A DNA stretch of 31,855 nucleotides from a virus: positions 1 to 31,855 of the IMG/VR virus record IMGVR_UViG_3300025121_000111. One strand, given 5' to 3'. A model generated the notes under the pieces. The model saw only the letters and a program-made list of their open reading frames with translations. It was not told where the DNA came from and made no database searches. Positions within the stretch are counted from its first letter, which is position 1. Each line of letters starts with the position of its first letter. Position numbers and translations under genes: made by a program. Positions 16,142-24,959 of the stretch are shown here, piece after piece.

Positions 16142-17382
16142 TGGCATTAATACTCAGGGATACATTTACTGGAACGGTTTCCGCCACATGTTTAACTGAC
16201 GGGACGCATAAACTTGATGTTGGTGTCGGTGGAATAACCACTCAATCATGGATAGCATTATCCGGCGGTGGCATTTACGGGATAGACGGGTCTGGAAGCG
16301 CCGAAGAAACAACGGAGGGAACTAACGATTTACTTCCCGGTGGAGAAGATAATGGCGATGGGGTTGTGGCTGAAGCGGGCGTTTCTGACTGTAATGTTTC
16401 TGCTATTTTCAGCGAGGACAGCACCCCGGCTGGAAAGGGATGGAGAATACTTGGACGGGTAACCGATAGAAGCAACGCCATAACATTGTCATACACACAG
16501 GGTCAACTCTATTTATGGAAATTAGAGGGCGGACTATATACTCTCCTTGGAAGCACATTTCACGAGCCACAGGTTGGGGATAGAATAACCCTTCACATGA
16601 AAGGCGGAGGGCTTACAGCAACCAATACATATCAGGACATAGGAACTCCCGAAACAATTATTGATACCGTGGTATGCGATTTCAATAAGACCGTAACTAA
16701 GCATGGTTTGGGGCATGGGTATCAGCAAGGAAAGTGGTCTGATTTTAGGGTAGACGGAATTGAAGCGACAATACTTCCCACGACCGAAAACTATAACAAT
16801 GTCATTGCCATACTGGACAAAAACGGATTTTGGACATTCAAGAGAGGTGTCTTTCCCGGGGCGATGTGCGTATTCAAAGGTCAACTGATCTGGGGAGAAT
16901 CGAACAGTCCAAATTTTTATTGTTTAAACTCGGAAACAAAATCCCAACCCAATCCATCCACATTTATAGAAAACGGGGCCATTGTGGATAATCCTCATTA
17001 CGATGACGCTAGGGTGGCGGGAATAGTGGAAACCAAGCATTTCGATATTGGCGCTCCTGAATATTGGAAAGAATTTGTAGCGGCAGATATAACCTATGAC
17101 GGGGAGTGTTTTTGCACGGTATATGTGGACGATGCGGCTGTTATCCGGTGGAGATTAAAAGGGGCCGGGGTGGGAAGAAGGACAGTTTCTTTCCCATTCC
17201 CATCCAGTGGAAAACAATTCGGCGAAAGGGTGCATTTTGTATTTAATAATGGATTCCCAACGGCGACCCCCATAAATTACATTAATTTTCAGATATATAG
17301 TATAATTATAAAAGGATTCATTCAGGAATACAGGGAACAGGATGTTGTATTAAATAGGTCTACCGTAGAGGAAACATTTTAA
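16141..17382 (+). CDS. LamG-like domain fused to the C-terminal part of the nozzle (413 aa)
   Basis: ATG overlaps the previous stop by one base; GGGGAG lies eight bases upstream. Residues 1-215 form a concanavalin/LamG-like domain (LRDTFTGTVS; GWRILGRVTDRSNAITLSY; VGDRITLHMKGGG), related in style to those of the secreted protein at 1340-4165. From about 220 the sequence turns into propeller blades and a terminal beta domain (NVIAILDKNGFWTFKRG; MCVFKGQLIWGESNS; IVETKHFDIGAPEYWKEFV), as at the C-terminus of podovirus nozzles. It thus probably completes the fold begun by the upstream gene. Why a start codon separates the two is open. Confidence 0.65.
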   Translation: MALILRDTFTGTVSATCLTDGTHKLDVGVGGITTQSWIALSGGGIYGIDGSGSAEETTEGTNDLLPGGEDNGDGVVAEAGVSDCNVSAIFSEDSTPAGKGWRILGRVTDRSNAITLSYTQGQLYLWKLEGGLYTLLGSTFHEPQVGDRITLHMKGGGLTATNTYQDIGTPETIIDTVVCDFNKTVTKHGLGHGYQQGKWSDFRVDGIEATILPTTENYNNVIAILDKNGFWTFKRGVFPGAMCVFKGQLIWGESNSPNFYCLNSETKSQPNPSTFIENGAIVDNPHYDDARVAGIVETKHFDIGAPEYWKEFVAADITYDGECFCTVYVDDAAVIRWRLKGAGVGRRTVSFPFPSSGKQFGERVHFVFNNGFPTATPINYINFQIYSIIIKGFIQEYREQDVVLNRSTVEETF

Positions 17383-17651
17383 TGGAGTATAGAGAACTGG
17401 AAAAAATTGTTCAGGCCCAAGAGAAGACCATTAACGAGCTAAAACAAAAAATTAATGTTCCTTCTCAGGAGGCCGGGATAGCTAAGGAACTTAGGGATTT
17501 AAAACAGACCGCCCAACAAAGGTCGCATACTCAACACACATCTGACCCTAGTGACACGGATGGCGTAGATGGAGAAATACGAGTTGTGCACAATTCTTTA
17601 GGAGCTATTTATTTAGTTACAAAAGATAAAGGTAAATGGGTTGGAGTTTAA
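17382..17651 (+). CDS. Small coiled-coil virion protein (89 aa)
   Basis: TAATG overlap with the preceding gene. N-terminal coiled coil (YRELEKIVQAQEKTINELKQ), a Ser/His/Asp spacer, then a compact C-terminal beta motif (DGEIRVVHNSLGAIYLVTKD). This layout, a trimerising helix plus a short beta tip, is seen in small tail-fibre or tail-tip proteins. Position after the nozzle agrees; the role is inferred. Confidence 0.6.
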   Translation: MEYRELEKIVQAQEKTINELKQKINVPSQEAGIAKELRDLKQTAQQRSHTQHTSDPSDTDGVDGEIRVVHNSLGAIYLVTKDKGKWVGV

Positions 17652-17668
17652 TATAAAAGGAGAAGAAT

Positions 17669-18400
17669 ATGCCACTACCTACTGACCTGTCAACGGCAAT
17701 GGGAGCAAATTACCAAACTGGCGGTAATTTAGACTATCTTTTAGGACCAGCCACTAGGCACATTAAGGCTTTGGCGGCAAAGCAGGCTGGTCGTGCCGTT
17801 GAGCAATCTGCCATCACCGGAGGCATGCGTGGGGGTGGTTTACAGTCCAGACTGGGAGAAATTGATTCTGCGGAGCAATATGCTACGGAAGACCTGATAA
17901 CATCAATGCTGGCACAAAAGGCTGTTATTGATGAACAGAAACGCCAAGAAGAAGCTAATAGGATTAGGCTAGAGGAAGCGTATAAGAAGAATGAGGAAGC
18001 TCAAAAGAAGGTGAATGAGGGACAAATGGCTGGTGGTGGTTTAGGTGCCGCATTGGCGGCGGCGTTAGCAATCCCTACAGGAGGTCTTTCCCTAGCCGCA
18101 TTGCCTGCGATGGCGACCCCAGCAATGATTGGGTATGGGGCAGGACAGTCCATCGGGGGGAATATAGCAAAGATGGGGACAGGTGGCCCAGCAGACCTTT
18201 CTACGATTGGGAATATAGGGACTAATTTAGCGGCTCAGGAAGCGGAGAAAAAACGTGAGGAAGAAATGAACAGGTTATATAAGTATCTATTCCCAGACGC
18301 TTTTGAAAACAAAGATTTAAATATTGATGCGGAAACGCTCAGGCAACCAAAACCCAACGAGAAAAGCGCAGCGTGGGATTATCTCAGAGGAGGATTCTAA
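17669..18400 (+). CDS. Internal virion (ejection) protein candidate (243 aa)
   Basis: AAGGAG precedes the ATG. Central Gly/Ala-rich hydrophobic stretch (GGLGAALAAALAIPTGGLSL, then MATPAMIGYGAGQSIGGN) flanked by charged coiled coil (DEQKRQEEANRIRLEEAYKK). This resembles ejection proteins, which are packed in the head and inserted into the host envelope with the DNA. Three such genes follow one another. TAATG overlap with the next. Confidence 0.6.
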   Translation: MPLPTDLSTAMGANYQTGGNLDYLLGPATRHIKALAAKQAGRAVEQSAITGGMRGGGLQSRLGEIDSAEQYATEDLITSMLAQKAVIDEQKRQEEANRIRLEEAYKKNEEAQKKVNEGQMAGGGLGAALAAALAIPTGGLSLAALPAMATPAMIGYGAGQSIGGNIAKMGTGGPADLSTIGNIGTNLAAQEAEKKREEEMNRLYKYLFPDAFENKDLNIDAETLRQPKPNEKSAAWDYLRGGF

Positions 18401-19059
18401 TGGGAAAACTTGACGGTCTCTTTCAACCATTCTATGGTGACATTCCCATTGCCCATCAAAAACCCATTGCTCCGGCTCCGGTTACTTTTCCCAAGGGTAA
18501 TGGTAGCGGTAAGGATTTACTATCTCAGTTACTCCCAACGCTATTGGCATCCAGAGATAGAGAGGCTTCAGATAAGCGTAAATTCGGATATGATGTAGAA
18601 CTACAGTCTATGAAGGAAAAACAGTTTGACCCGCACAAAGACCCAAAATGGTTGACGCTTTACGCACAGCACCAGATGGCTGGCGAGAATTATCTTAGAT
18701 TGTTGCGGGAAATATCAGCAACGCCTGCTCAACTAGACACAGCTAAGAGAATGTTCGACGCGGCGACTAAGAATTTAAAAGGATATTCCGGTGCTGGCAT
18801 TCAGATTGGGGAAAAGACTGTTCCGGGAACTGGTATCAGGGGCATATTAGAGGTTTTTGGTTTACCGGAACAAACCATTACGACATTTGAGAATTATTCC
18901 AATTCACCAATGCAGAGCGGGGCAAAAAGTCAGGTGGACAGTATCCTTCGGACCGCTCCCTTATCCGTGAGGCTTGTTATTACTGAGGCTATTCGGTCAG
19001 AAGCATCTCCAACCAAAATCCTACAGTTAGAACAAGTCATGCCGTATGTTGGTAAATAG
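18400..19059 (+). CDS. Internal virion protein candidate (219 aa)
   Basis: The frame opens at 18373, but the ATG at 18400 has AGAGGAGG upstream and overlaps the preceding stop, so it is the likely start. Proline-rich N-terminus (AHQKPIAPAPVTFPKG), then charged helices. No transmembrane segment is evident. Sits between two internal-protein candidates; function unknown. Confidence 0.6.
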   Translation: MGKLDGLFQPFYGDIPIAHQKPIAPAPVTFPKGNGSGKDLLSQLLPTLLASRDREASDKRKFGYDVELQSMKEKQFDPHKDPKWLTLYAQHQMAGENYLRLLREISATPAQLDTAKRMFDAATKNLKGYSGAGIQIGEKTVPGTGIRGILEVFGLPEQTITTFENYSNSPMQSGAKSQVDSILRTAPLSVRLVITEAIRSEASPTKILQLEQVMPYVGK

Positions 19060-19061
19060 CA

Positions 19062-22043
19062 ATGTCTTCTCTGGATGATATCAGAAAATCCGTTGCCTCT
19101 CAATTAAATATTAAACCTACGGAATCTGGGGAATCCTTTAATCTAGAATCTATCCGTAAATCTGTTGCTGAACAACTTGGGTTAACTCGTGGGCAGGCAT
19201 ACGATTATTTAATGGAAAGTGGCCGCCTAAAAGAAGAAGAAGCCAGTATCCATCCGTATGGGGACTATGTTTATCCTGCTTTAAATAAAGCCGGAGAAAA
19301 AATAAGCAATGTTATCGGCGGCATAAACTCCCAGCGAGAAAAACTAGATTTTCTTAAGACCACACCTCTCTCATTTTTATTTAAAGAAAAACCACGTCCA
19401 GAAGACAGGGTTGCCCCAGACCAAGAGTTACAGATACGAAATCCGACACTTATTGAAAAATATTTACCGGAACTTCCGGGGAATCCATATCTAAGATTTA
19501 AGGAATACCAAGGCAAGTTAAACCAGTTATATCAGGAACAACCCGGTCAACTAGCCAAGAACGCACTGAATATAGCTACCACGGCAATGGGATTCGTAGA
19601 TGCCCCGGCTTTCATAAAAGACCTCAAGGACAGACCTATCTCAACGATAGAAAGTATAATTAAGATGCCATTTGAGGGAGCTGGAGAATTTGCTCAAGAT
19701 TTACAGAGGTCTCTGCTTACCGGAGAAACACCTAAGTTCTGGAAAGAGGGACGGTCTGCTGAGGTTGCGGCAAAGATTCTTTCTGGGTATGCGCTATTAA
19801 GGGCAAGAAAGTCCCCTAAATCAGCCCCAGAGATGGTTACCGCAATGTCCCCGGAAGAGTCGGCCTCTATTGCATCCGAGATTAAGGCGAGAAATCCCAT
19901 ATATCCTAACGAACTTAATCCGGTAGATTCCGTAGTAGAACGGTTGGGGCAGGTTAAAAAAACGGTTAATCCGGCAGTAGATATTCTGGAAACCGCAAAA
20001 GGAAAACAGAAAATTGATGTATTGGAAAACATTCTTCCCGAACCGCCATTTTCATACGGGGGAATGGAAACCCCGGTAAAAGATATACCAAAAAAAATAC
20101 AATCGTCTCGGGAACTTATACGGAAACTTCCCCAGACAACTCAAGAAGCCATTGATAGTATTACTGGTAATTTGGAACTCATTAAAAAGACGGCAAAAAA
20201 AGACGTTGACCCCTTAAGAGAAACACTGGTTGACCAGTATACTAAAATCACTAAGGACGCTAAGACCCCGGATAGGGATATTGATTTTAATTCCATACGG
20301 ACAGCACTGGAATACAAGTTACCCGTTAAGCCAGGGGAAGCAACATATAAGCAGTTATCGCAGGGTGAGTTAGAGCCAATTAAAAAATGGCTTGCTAATC
20401 CCGGTTCGGTTATTCCTGAGTTTGTGAAAGTTGTTGGTGCGGCGGATGATATGGTTAAGTATCGGGCCCATAAAATATTTACAGAGGCAGAGAGTTTTAT
20501 GCGGCAGATACCGAGGAAAAGCAAATCATCGGAATTGATCGCTAAAGCTCTAGACGGTCAAATAGACGCATCTTCATTGAATAGTATTGAAACCACAGCT
20601 TATCTGGGAGTTAAAAAACTATTTCAGGATTTAGCCAACGAATTCGGGATACAGCCGCAAGATAGGATAGCGGACTACTTCCCGCACATATTCAAGAAAT
20701 TGCAGGAATCTGGTGCTGATATTTCTACCGAGACTCGCCACGGAGCACAGATAGTTGATAGATTCTTTAAAAGCAGACAGCCAGAACTAGGCGCAAAGGG
20801 TTGGGAATTAGACATACACGATGCTGTGGAAACCTATGTAAATCTTGGACTCCGTAAGGTATATTTTGAGCCAGCATTGAAACAGGTTTATAGGGGGGTA
20901 ATGTCTATGGACGGATGGAAGGGTGAATACGCAAGGATGTGGTTTGATAAGTCTCGTGGAGACCCTCTGGCTATTAATAAAAGACTGGATAGTTGGAGTA
21001 AATTTGGACGAACCTATGACGAGAACCTATCTCTATCGTATTATAGGGATTTGCTTGGTCTATCCATTCCCACCATGTTAAAAAACACCACACAGAGTAT
21101 TAATACGATAGCTGCGGCAGGAATTCTACCAACAATGGCCGGAGCATCTAGGTTCGTTATGAAGTCGCTTACGAAAGAGGGTCGGATGGAGTTACAGCAA
21201 TCTGGGGTGCTACAGGAAGTTAAAAATATGGTAGAGGTTCAGCAATCCATTGTTCGCAGTATCCCATCAAAAATATCAGATGCTATTATGATGCCAATGA
21301 CGGCGACAGAATATTTAAATCGTGGCATTGCATACCATACCGGATATTTTAAGTTTCTTTCGGAATACGGGAAGAGCGGGTTAACCCAAGAGGCATTACA
21401 CGCAGGGGCAAGAGCTGAGGGGGTAAAACTGTCAAATATGACCCAGTTTAAGTATGGAATTATCTATGACTCTCCCTATCTAAGAGACGCTCTCCCTCGG
21501 TCTATTTTACAGTTCTCTTCTTTCCCAATTAAACAAGCTAATTTTGTCTATCAATTATATAAGCATGATAAAACTGGGATTATTAGATATCTCGCTATGA
21601 CCGGTTTCCTGTCATATACTAGGGGATTTGATAGGGACTCAGATGGACCATTCTCAATTAATAATCTTATCCCAAGTTCTCTCGTAGGAGCACCCGCAGT
21701 AAAATCTCTGGCGAAAGCGTCCAGGGAACTGGCTGCCGGAAGTAAATATATGGGAACTGCCATGTCAAGCGTGTTCACGCACGGAATTGATAGCGGGTAT
21801 ACTATACAGAATTTGCGTAATGTGGGGAGAGAATGGGGAAATTTCTTAGGGTCTATGGCTGGATATAGATTTGGATATCTTACCGGTTGGCAACCAGTGT
21901 CATCTGGAGGAGAACTTGGGAAAGTGATATTTGCTGATTATCCGCTTGAGAGGTCGGAGGCACTAGAAAAGGTAATGCCCGTTGCTGGTGTCCGTCAGGG
22001 ATTAAAGTTGTTGCATGGAAAAGAAGTAAAATTCTGGAAATAG
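19062..22043 (+). CDS. Large internal virion/ejection protein candidate (993 aa)
   Basis: Long, mainly helical protein. The first 45 residues contain a duplicated helix (LDDIRKSVASQLNI and LESIRKSVAEQLGL). Middle regions are charged coiled coil; hydrophobic segments appear around residues 665-710 (LGLSIPTMLKNTTQS, INTIAAAGILPTMAGASRFV). No transglycosylase (E-S/G-G) or protease motif could be picked out. Size and place between the nozzle and lysis modules match the largest ejection protein of podoviruses. Only two bases separate it from the preceding gene, and no clear SD is visible. Confidence 0.6.
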   Translation: MSSLDDIRKSVASQLNIKPTESGESFNLESIRKSVAEQLGLTRGQAYDYLMESGRLKEEEASIHPYGDYVYPALNKAGEKISNVIGGINSQREKLDFLKTTPLSFLFKEKPRPEDRVAPDQELQIRNPTLIEKYLPELPGNPYLRFKEYQGKLNQLYQEQPGQLAKNALNIATTAMGFVDAPAFIKDLKDRPISTIESIIKMPFEGAGEFAQDLQRSLLTGETPKFWKEGRSAEVAAKILSGYALLRARKSPKSAPEMVTAMSPEESASIASEIKARNPIYPNELNPVDSVVERLGQVKKTVNPAVDILETAKGKQKIDVLENILPEPPFSYGGMETPVKDIPKKIQSSRELIRKLPQTTQEAIDSITGNLELIKKTAKKDVDPLRETLVDQYTKITKDAKTPDRDIDFNSIRTALEYKLPVKPGEATYKQLSQGELEPIKKWLANPGSVIPEFVKVVGAADDMVKYRAHKIFTEAESFMRQIPRKSKSSELIAKALDGQIDASSLNSIETTAYLGVKKLFQDLANEFGIQPQDRIADYFPHIFKKLQESGADISTETRHGAQIVDRFFKSRQPELGAKGWELDIHDAVETYVNLGLRKVYFEPALKQVYRGVMSMDGWKGEYARMWFDKSRGDPLAINKRLDSWSKFGRTYDENLSLSYYRDLLGLSIPTMLKNTTQSINTIAAAGILPTMAGASRFVMKSLTKEGRMELQQSGVLQEVKNMVEVQQSIVRSIPSKISDAIMMPMTATEYLNRGIAYHTGYFKFLSEYGKSGLTQEALHAGARAEGVKLSNMTQFKYGIIYDSPYLRDALPRSILQFSSFPIKQANFVYQLYKHDKTGIIRYLAMTGFLSYTRGFDRDSDGPFSINNLIPSSLVGAPAVKSLAKASRELAAGSKYMGTAMSSVFTHGIDSGYTIQNLRNVGREWGNFLGSMAGYRFGYLTGWQPVSSGGELGKVIFADYPLERSEALEKVMPVAGVRQGLKLLHGKEVKFWK

Positions 22044-22052
22044 GGGGTTATA

Positions 22053-22364
22053 ATGGATATATTTATAGATGATTCTACGGCACCGGGAGAGGTCAATAAA
22101 AACGGGATAAAATGGTTCATTGACAGAATTAGGAAAGAGGGTCACAGAGCGATACTGTATTCCACAAAGAAAGATGACCCAGAAGCAATGAAGAATATCA
22201 TGGCAGAACTAAAAACGAACGGATTGCACTTTGACGGTGTATGGAAAACAGCAAAACCAGAAGGAATTATTATAGATAAATCATGTATCCGTTTTAAATC
22301 AAAGTTTCAGCAAGTCTATGATATAATGAAAAATATGAATAAAGAAAAGGAGACCTCCAAATGA
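22053..22364 (+). CDS. HAD-like protein with degenerate active site (103 aa)
   Basis: The order of motifs is that of a small HAD phosphatase: hydrophobic strand with MDIFIDDST, GIKWFIDRIRKEGHRAILYST (strand ending in S/T, motif II), then KPEGIIIDKS for motifs III/IV. However, the first motif reads D-D-S-T and does not have the DxDxT spacing, and only one acidic residue is kept in the last motif, so activity is doubtful. Strong SD (AGGGGG). The stop overlaps the next gene (ATGA). It might instead bind nucleotides or act structurally. Confidence 0.5.
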   Translation: MDIFIDDSTAPGEVNKNGIKWFIDRIRKEGHRAILYSTKKDDPEAMKNIMAELKTNGLHFDGVWKTAKPEGIIIDKSCIRFKSKFQQVYDIMKNMNKEKETSK

Positions 22365-23881
22365 AAAAGCTATTTATTGCTCTTTTGCTGTGTTCGCTTC
22401 CCGTTTTCGTGTTTTCCGATACGGATACGGAAACGCCAACCGAGACCCCTAGCGGAACACCCACCGAAACACTGACACTGACGGAAACCATGACATCAAC
22501 GGAAACGCTGACGTTAACAGAAACTATGACGTCAACGGAAACAAAAACAATGACCACTACGAAAACATCGTCCCAGACATTTACAGCAACCCCTACCTGC
22601 GTTGGGGATAGTCGCCTTAGAATCAATACCTACGCCGACACATATATTGATAATGAAGCGCCCACATCGAACTTCGCCAATTCTTCCACTGTTAGGGTTA
22701 CTGGGTGGAACGGCGGAGGCGGGCACGATCAAAGCGGTTTCTTAAAGTTTAGTCTTAGTTCTATCCCAGACGGAGCAGAAATACTCAATGCCTCTTTGCG
22801 GGTTTATGTGACTGATAGCACTGGCACTGTTCCCCTTAGTATCTTTCGCCTAACGACCACCGGAATGACCTTCACTGGAAGCACATACAACAAAAAAGAT
22901 GGAACACTTAATTGGGCTAGTGGCGTGTTTAGTGACGATGATTATTCAGTTACGATGGCTGGTGATTTAACGGTCACTGCGTCCTCTTCCTTTTATCACG
23001 CTACCATCCTTCCCGGTAGCATAATTAAAGACGGTAGCGGTAATATAGTATTTATTTTAAGGGATATGACGGAAAACAATGAAGAGTCTTGCCGGATATA
23101 TGCGACCAATAGCGGGGACTCCGATTATTATGCCCAATTAGAGGTTTGCTACAATCTCCCGACATCCACACCAACCACAACCAACACAGGGACAAAGACC
23201 CCGACATACACTGGGACGGAGACTCCGACACAAACAGCTACATATTCTCCGACCAATACATCCACTGAGACTCCCACTCGTACAAGAACAAAGACAAACA
23301 CAGAGACTCCCACGGGGACATCAACGAAAACACAAACAGTTACGCAAACCGGGACAAGAACAAAAACAGAAACTGCCACAAATACATCCACTAGAACATT
23401 CACCTACACATGGACACACACTTATACATACACTTTTACTCCCACGGGTGGAACAGACCCAGTTCTGGACCAGAGACTTATCCGTGTTGTGAATCCGCTG
23501 GGTAATGTGGTTAATGTTCAGGCAGACGTTGCTGGAGATATCTATGTTATGAACAGGGTAGACCCATCTTACTCGATTCAAATGTTCAATATTGCCGCAG
23601 TTGCTCTCACGACAACTGGGAATACGGTCATTTCTCCCACGTCCGGCAAAATTATAGATGTTAAGGGTTGGGCTTGGTATGCGAGCGGAAATGCTACCGT
23701 TAGTTATGTAGACGGGACAATTACCGCCGGGCTTCTTGGATACACGGTGTATTCGCCTGTAAATAAAGATGCGTTCCCTACTGGTGGAACGGTGTTTTCA
23801 ACTACAAGTGGCTCGGGATTATATCTTTCTACGACCGCTGACGTGAATGTTAGCGGTTGGGTATACTATAAATTGCGGTAA
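22361..23881 (+). CDS. Secreted Thr-rich protein with DNRLRE-like domain (506 aa)
   Basis: Signal peptide MKKLFIALLLCSLPVFVFSD, then a Thr-x linker to about residue 70, then a beta-sandwich of DNRLRE/CBM type (INTYADTYIDNEAPTSNF; GFLKFSLSSIPDGAEILNAS; SLRVYVTDSTGTVPLSIFR). A second Thr-x linker runs to about 360, followed by a C-terminal domain that I do not recognise (LDQRLIRVVNPLGNVVNVQ ... YSPVNKDAFPTGGTVFS). DNRLRE domains bind glycans in known families. The ATG overlaps the HAD-like gene. Like the protein at 1340-4165, it combines a signal peptide with glycan-binding-like domains; a receptor-binding or surface role is inferred. Confidence 0.75.
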   Translation: MKKLFIALLLCSLPVFVFSDTDTETPTETPSGTPTETLTLTETMTSTETLTLTETMTSTETKTMTTTKTSSQTFTATPTCVGDSRLRINTYADTYIDNEAPTSNFANSSTVRVTGWNGGGGHDQSGFLKFSLSSIPDGAEILNASLRVYVTDSTGTVPLSIFRLTTTGMTFTGSTYNKKDGTLNWASGVFSDDDYSVTMAGDLTVTASSSFYHATILPGSIIKDGSGNIVFILRDMTENNEESCRIYATNSGDSDYYAQLEVCYNLPTSTPTTTNTGTKTPTYTGTETPTQTATYSPTNTSTETPTRTRTKTNTETPTGTSTKTQTVTQTGTRTKTETATNTSTRTFTYTWTHTYTYTFTPTGGTDPVLDQRLIRVVNPLGNVVNVQADVAGDIYVMNRVDPSYSIQMFNIAAVALTTTGNTVISPTSGKIIDVKGWAWYASGNATVSYVDGTITAGLLGYTVYSPVNKDAFPTGGTVFSTTSGSGLYLSTTADVNVSGWVYYKLR

Positions 23882-23903
23882 AAATCTGAAAGGGGAGGTA
23901 GTA

Positions 23904-24368
23904 ATGAAGAAGTTTATTCTGGTTGGAATGATTTTGGCTTTAACCAATTTAGCGTCTGCGTTTCCTATCGCTGACGATGTTTTAGGGGTTGACGTGGAAT
24001 CCCCATTAAATTGGAATGTCGCTACCGTCTATTCGGTGAAGTATGCCGAGGTTTCCTTGGCTAGCGGTTTATATATTTTACAGGTCAGGACACCTCGGAT
24101 ATGGGTGATTCCCGACATCGTTTGGAATGAGAACCTTATGTTGGGAGCATCCCAGAAAAGAACTTTATTGGGCCTTGCCACTTCGGTTCCCCTGACCTCT
24201 TTTGATAGCACCGGAATAATCTCTGACCTGTTACCAGCCTTAAAGAAATTTGACGGAGGTGTTTATGGCGGGTGGGGATATTCAGTTACGACCCTTGACA
24301 ATCCCGCAAGTATTGAAATAAAGTGGGCTGGATTTGACTTCGGGTTCGGTCTCATTAAACGCTGGTAA
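23904..24368 (+). CDS. Secreted protein of unknown function (154 aa)
   Basis: The frame is open from 23847, but the ATG at 23904 has GGGGAGG six bases upstream and yields a proper signal peptide (MKKFILVGMILALTNLASA), so this start is preferred. The mature part is beta-rich with many aromatics (WNVATVYSVKYAEVSLASG, IWVIPDIVWNENLMLGASQK) and ends GFDFGFGLIKRW, an aromatic C-terminus as in many outer-membrane beta-barrel proteins; the barrel reading is a guess. It lies between a secreted Thr-rich protein and the lysis genes. Confidence 0.6.
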   Translation: MKKFILVGMILALTNLASAFPIADDVLGVDVESPLNWNVATVYSVKYAEVSLASGLYILQVRTPRIWVIPDIVWNENLMLGASQKRTLLGLATSVPLTSFDSTGIISDLLPALKKFDGGVYGGWGYSVTTLDNPASIEIKWAGFDFGFGLIKRW

Positions 24369-24379
24369 AGGGAGGAATT

Positions 24380-24643
24380 ATGGAGATATCAATCGTGGAG
24401 ACAAAAGTCCCTTTCACATCTAGGCCAATCGGACGGGCGTTGAAAACGCTAGGAGCAGGTATTCTTGGCGTGGTTTTACTATCCCTTCTAGGGTGGGCTT
24501 CCGAAGCATCCAACTTTCAACCACTTATTGATTTAATTGATAGCCCTTTTTATCGCTCACTTGCAACTATTAGCGTGGCTTCTTTAGCGTCTTGGGCTGG
24601 TCGCAAGGTTAAAGAGAGCGGTGGGGACTTAAAGGTCATTTAG
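24380..24643 (+). CDS. Holin candidate with two membrane spans (87 aa)
   Basis: Two hydrophobic segments (LGAGILGVVLLSLLGWA and FYRSLATISVASLASWAG) separated by a short polar turn, a charged C-terminus and small size fit a class II-like holin. It precedes another small membrane protein and the endolysin. AGGGAGG precedes the ATG. Function by position; not proven. Confidence 0.65.
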   Translation: MEISIVETKVPFTSRPIGRALKTLGAGILGVVLLSLLGWASEASNFQPLIDLIDSPFYRSLATISVASLASWAGRKVKESGGDLKVI

Positions 24644-24651
24644 GAGACATA

Positions 24652-24873
24652 ATGACAAAGGGTAATGGGAAGCAACTATACGCAGACGTAGCGGTCATTA
24701 AGGAAAAACTCCTCAATCACATAGACAGGATAGAGGATTTTATCGTTAACGACTATCGCCCACTTAAATGCGATGTCCAACGACACAATAAATTGTTTTG
24801 GGGTGTGTGGGGCGGATTTGGTGCCTTAATGTTTCTATTCGGTCTAGCCATAAAATTATGGGGACATTTCTAA
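24652..24873 (+). CDS. Small C-tail membrane protein of the lysis cassette (73 aa)
   Basis: A cytoplasmic-type helical part (DVAVIKEKLLNHIDRIEDFI), then one C-terminal transmembrane span (LFWGVWGGFGALMFLFGLAI). This layout is that of XhlA-like lysis-accessory proteins. The SD (AGGAG) overlaps the previous stop. The gene is followed directly by the structured element at 24874. Confidence 0.65.
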   Translation: MTKGNGKQLYADVAVIKEKLLNHIDRIEDFIVNDYRPLKCDVQRHNKLFWGVWGGFGALMFLFGLAIKLWGHF

Positions 24874-24943
24874 GGGACCGACCTCTTGGTTGCCCAGCAC
24901 ACTTCCCCGGTGTGTTCCCCCTCGATTAAGAGTGTTCGGTCCC
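24874..24943 (+). ncRNA. Structured intergenic RNA between membrane protein and endolysin
   Basis: Starts at the base after a stop codon. Nested helices: GGGACCGA (24874-24881) with TCGGTCCC (24936-24943), CTCTT (24883-24887) with AAGAG (24928-24932), and an apical hairpin CACAC-TTCCCCG-GTGTG (24898-24914). The endolysin SD (AAGGGGG) lies just after it and is free in this fold. It may be an RNase-resistant spacer, a processing site or a control of lysis timing. Not a terminator: no T-run. Confidence 0.5.
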
Positions 24944-24959
24944 ATAATAAGGGGGTAGT

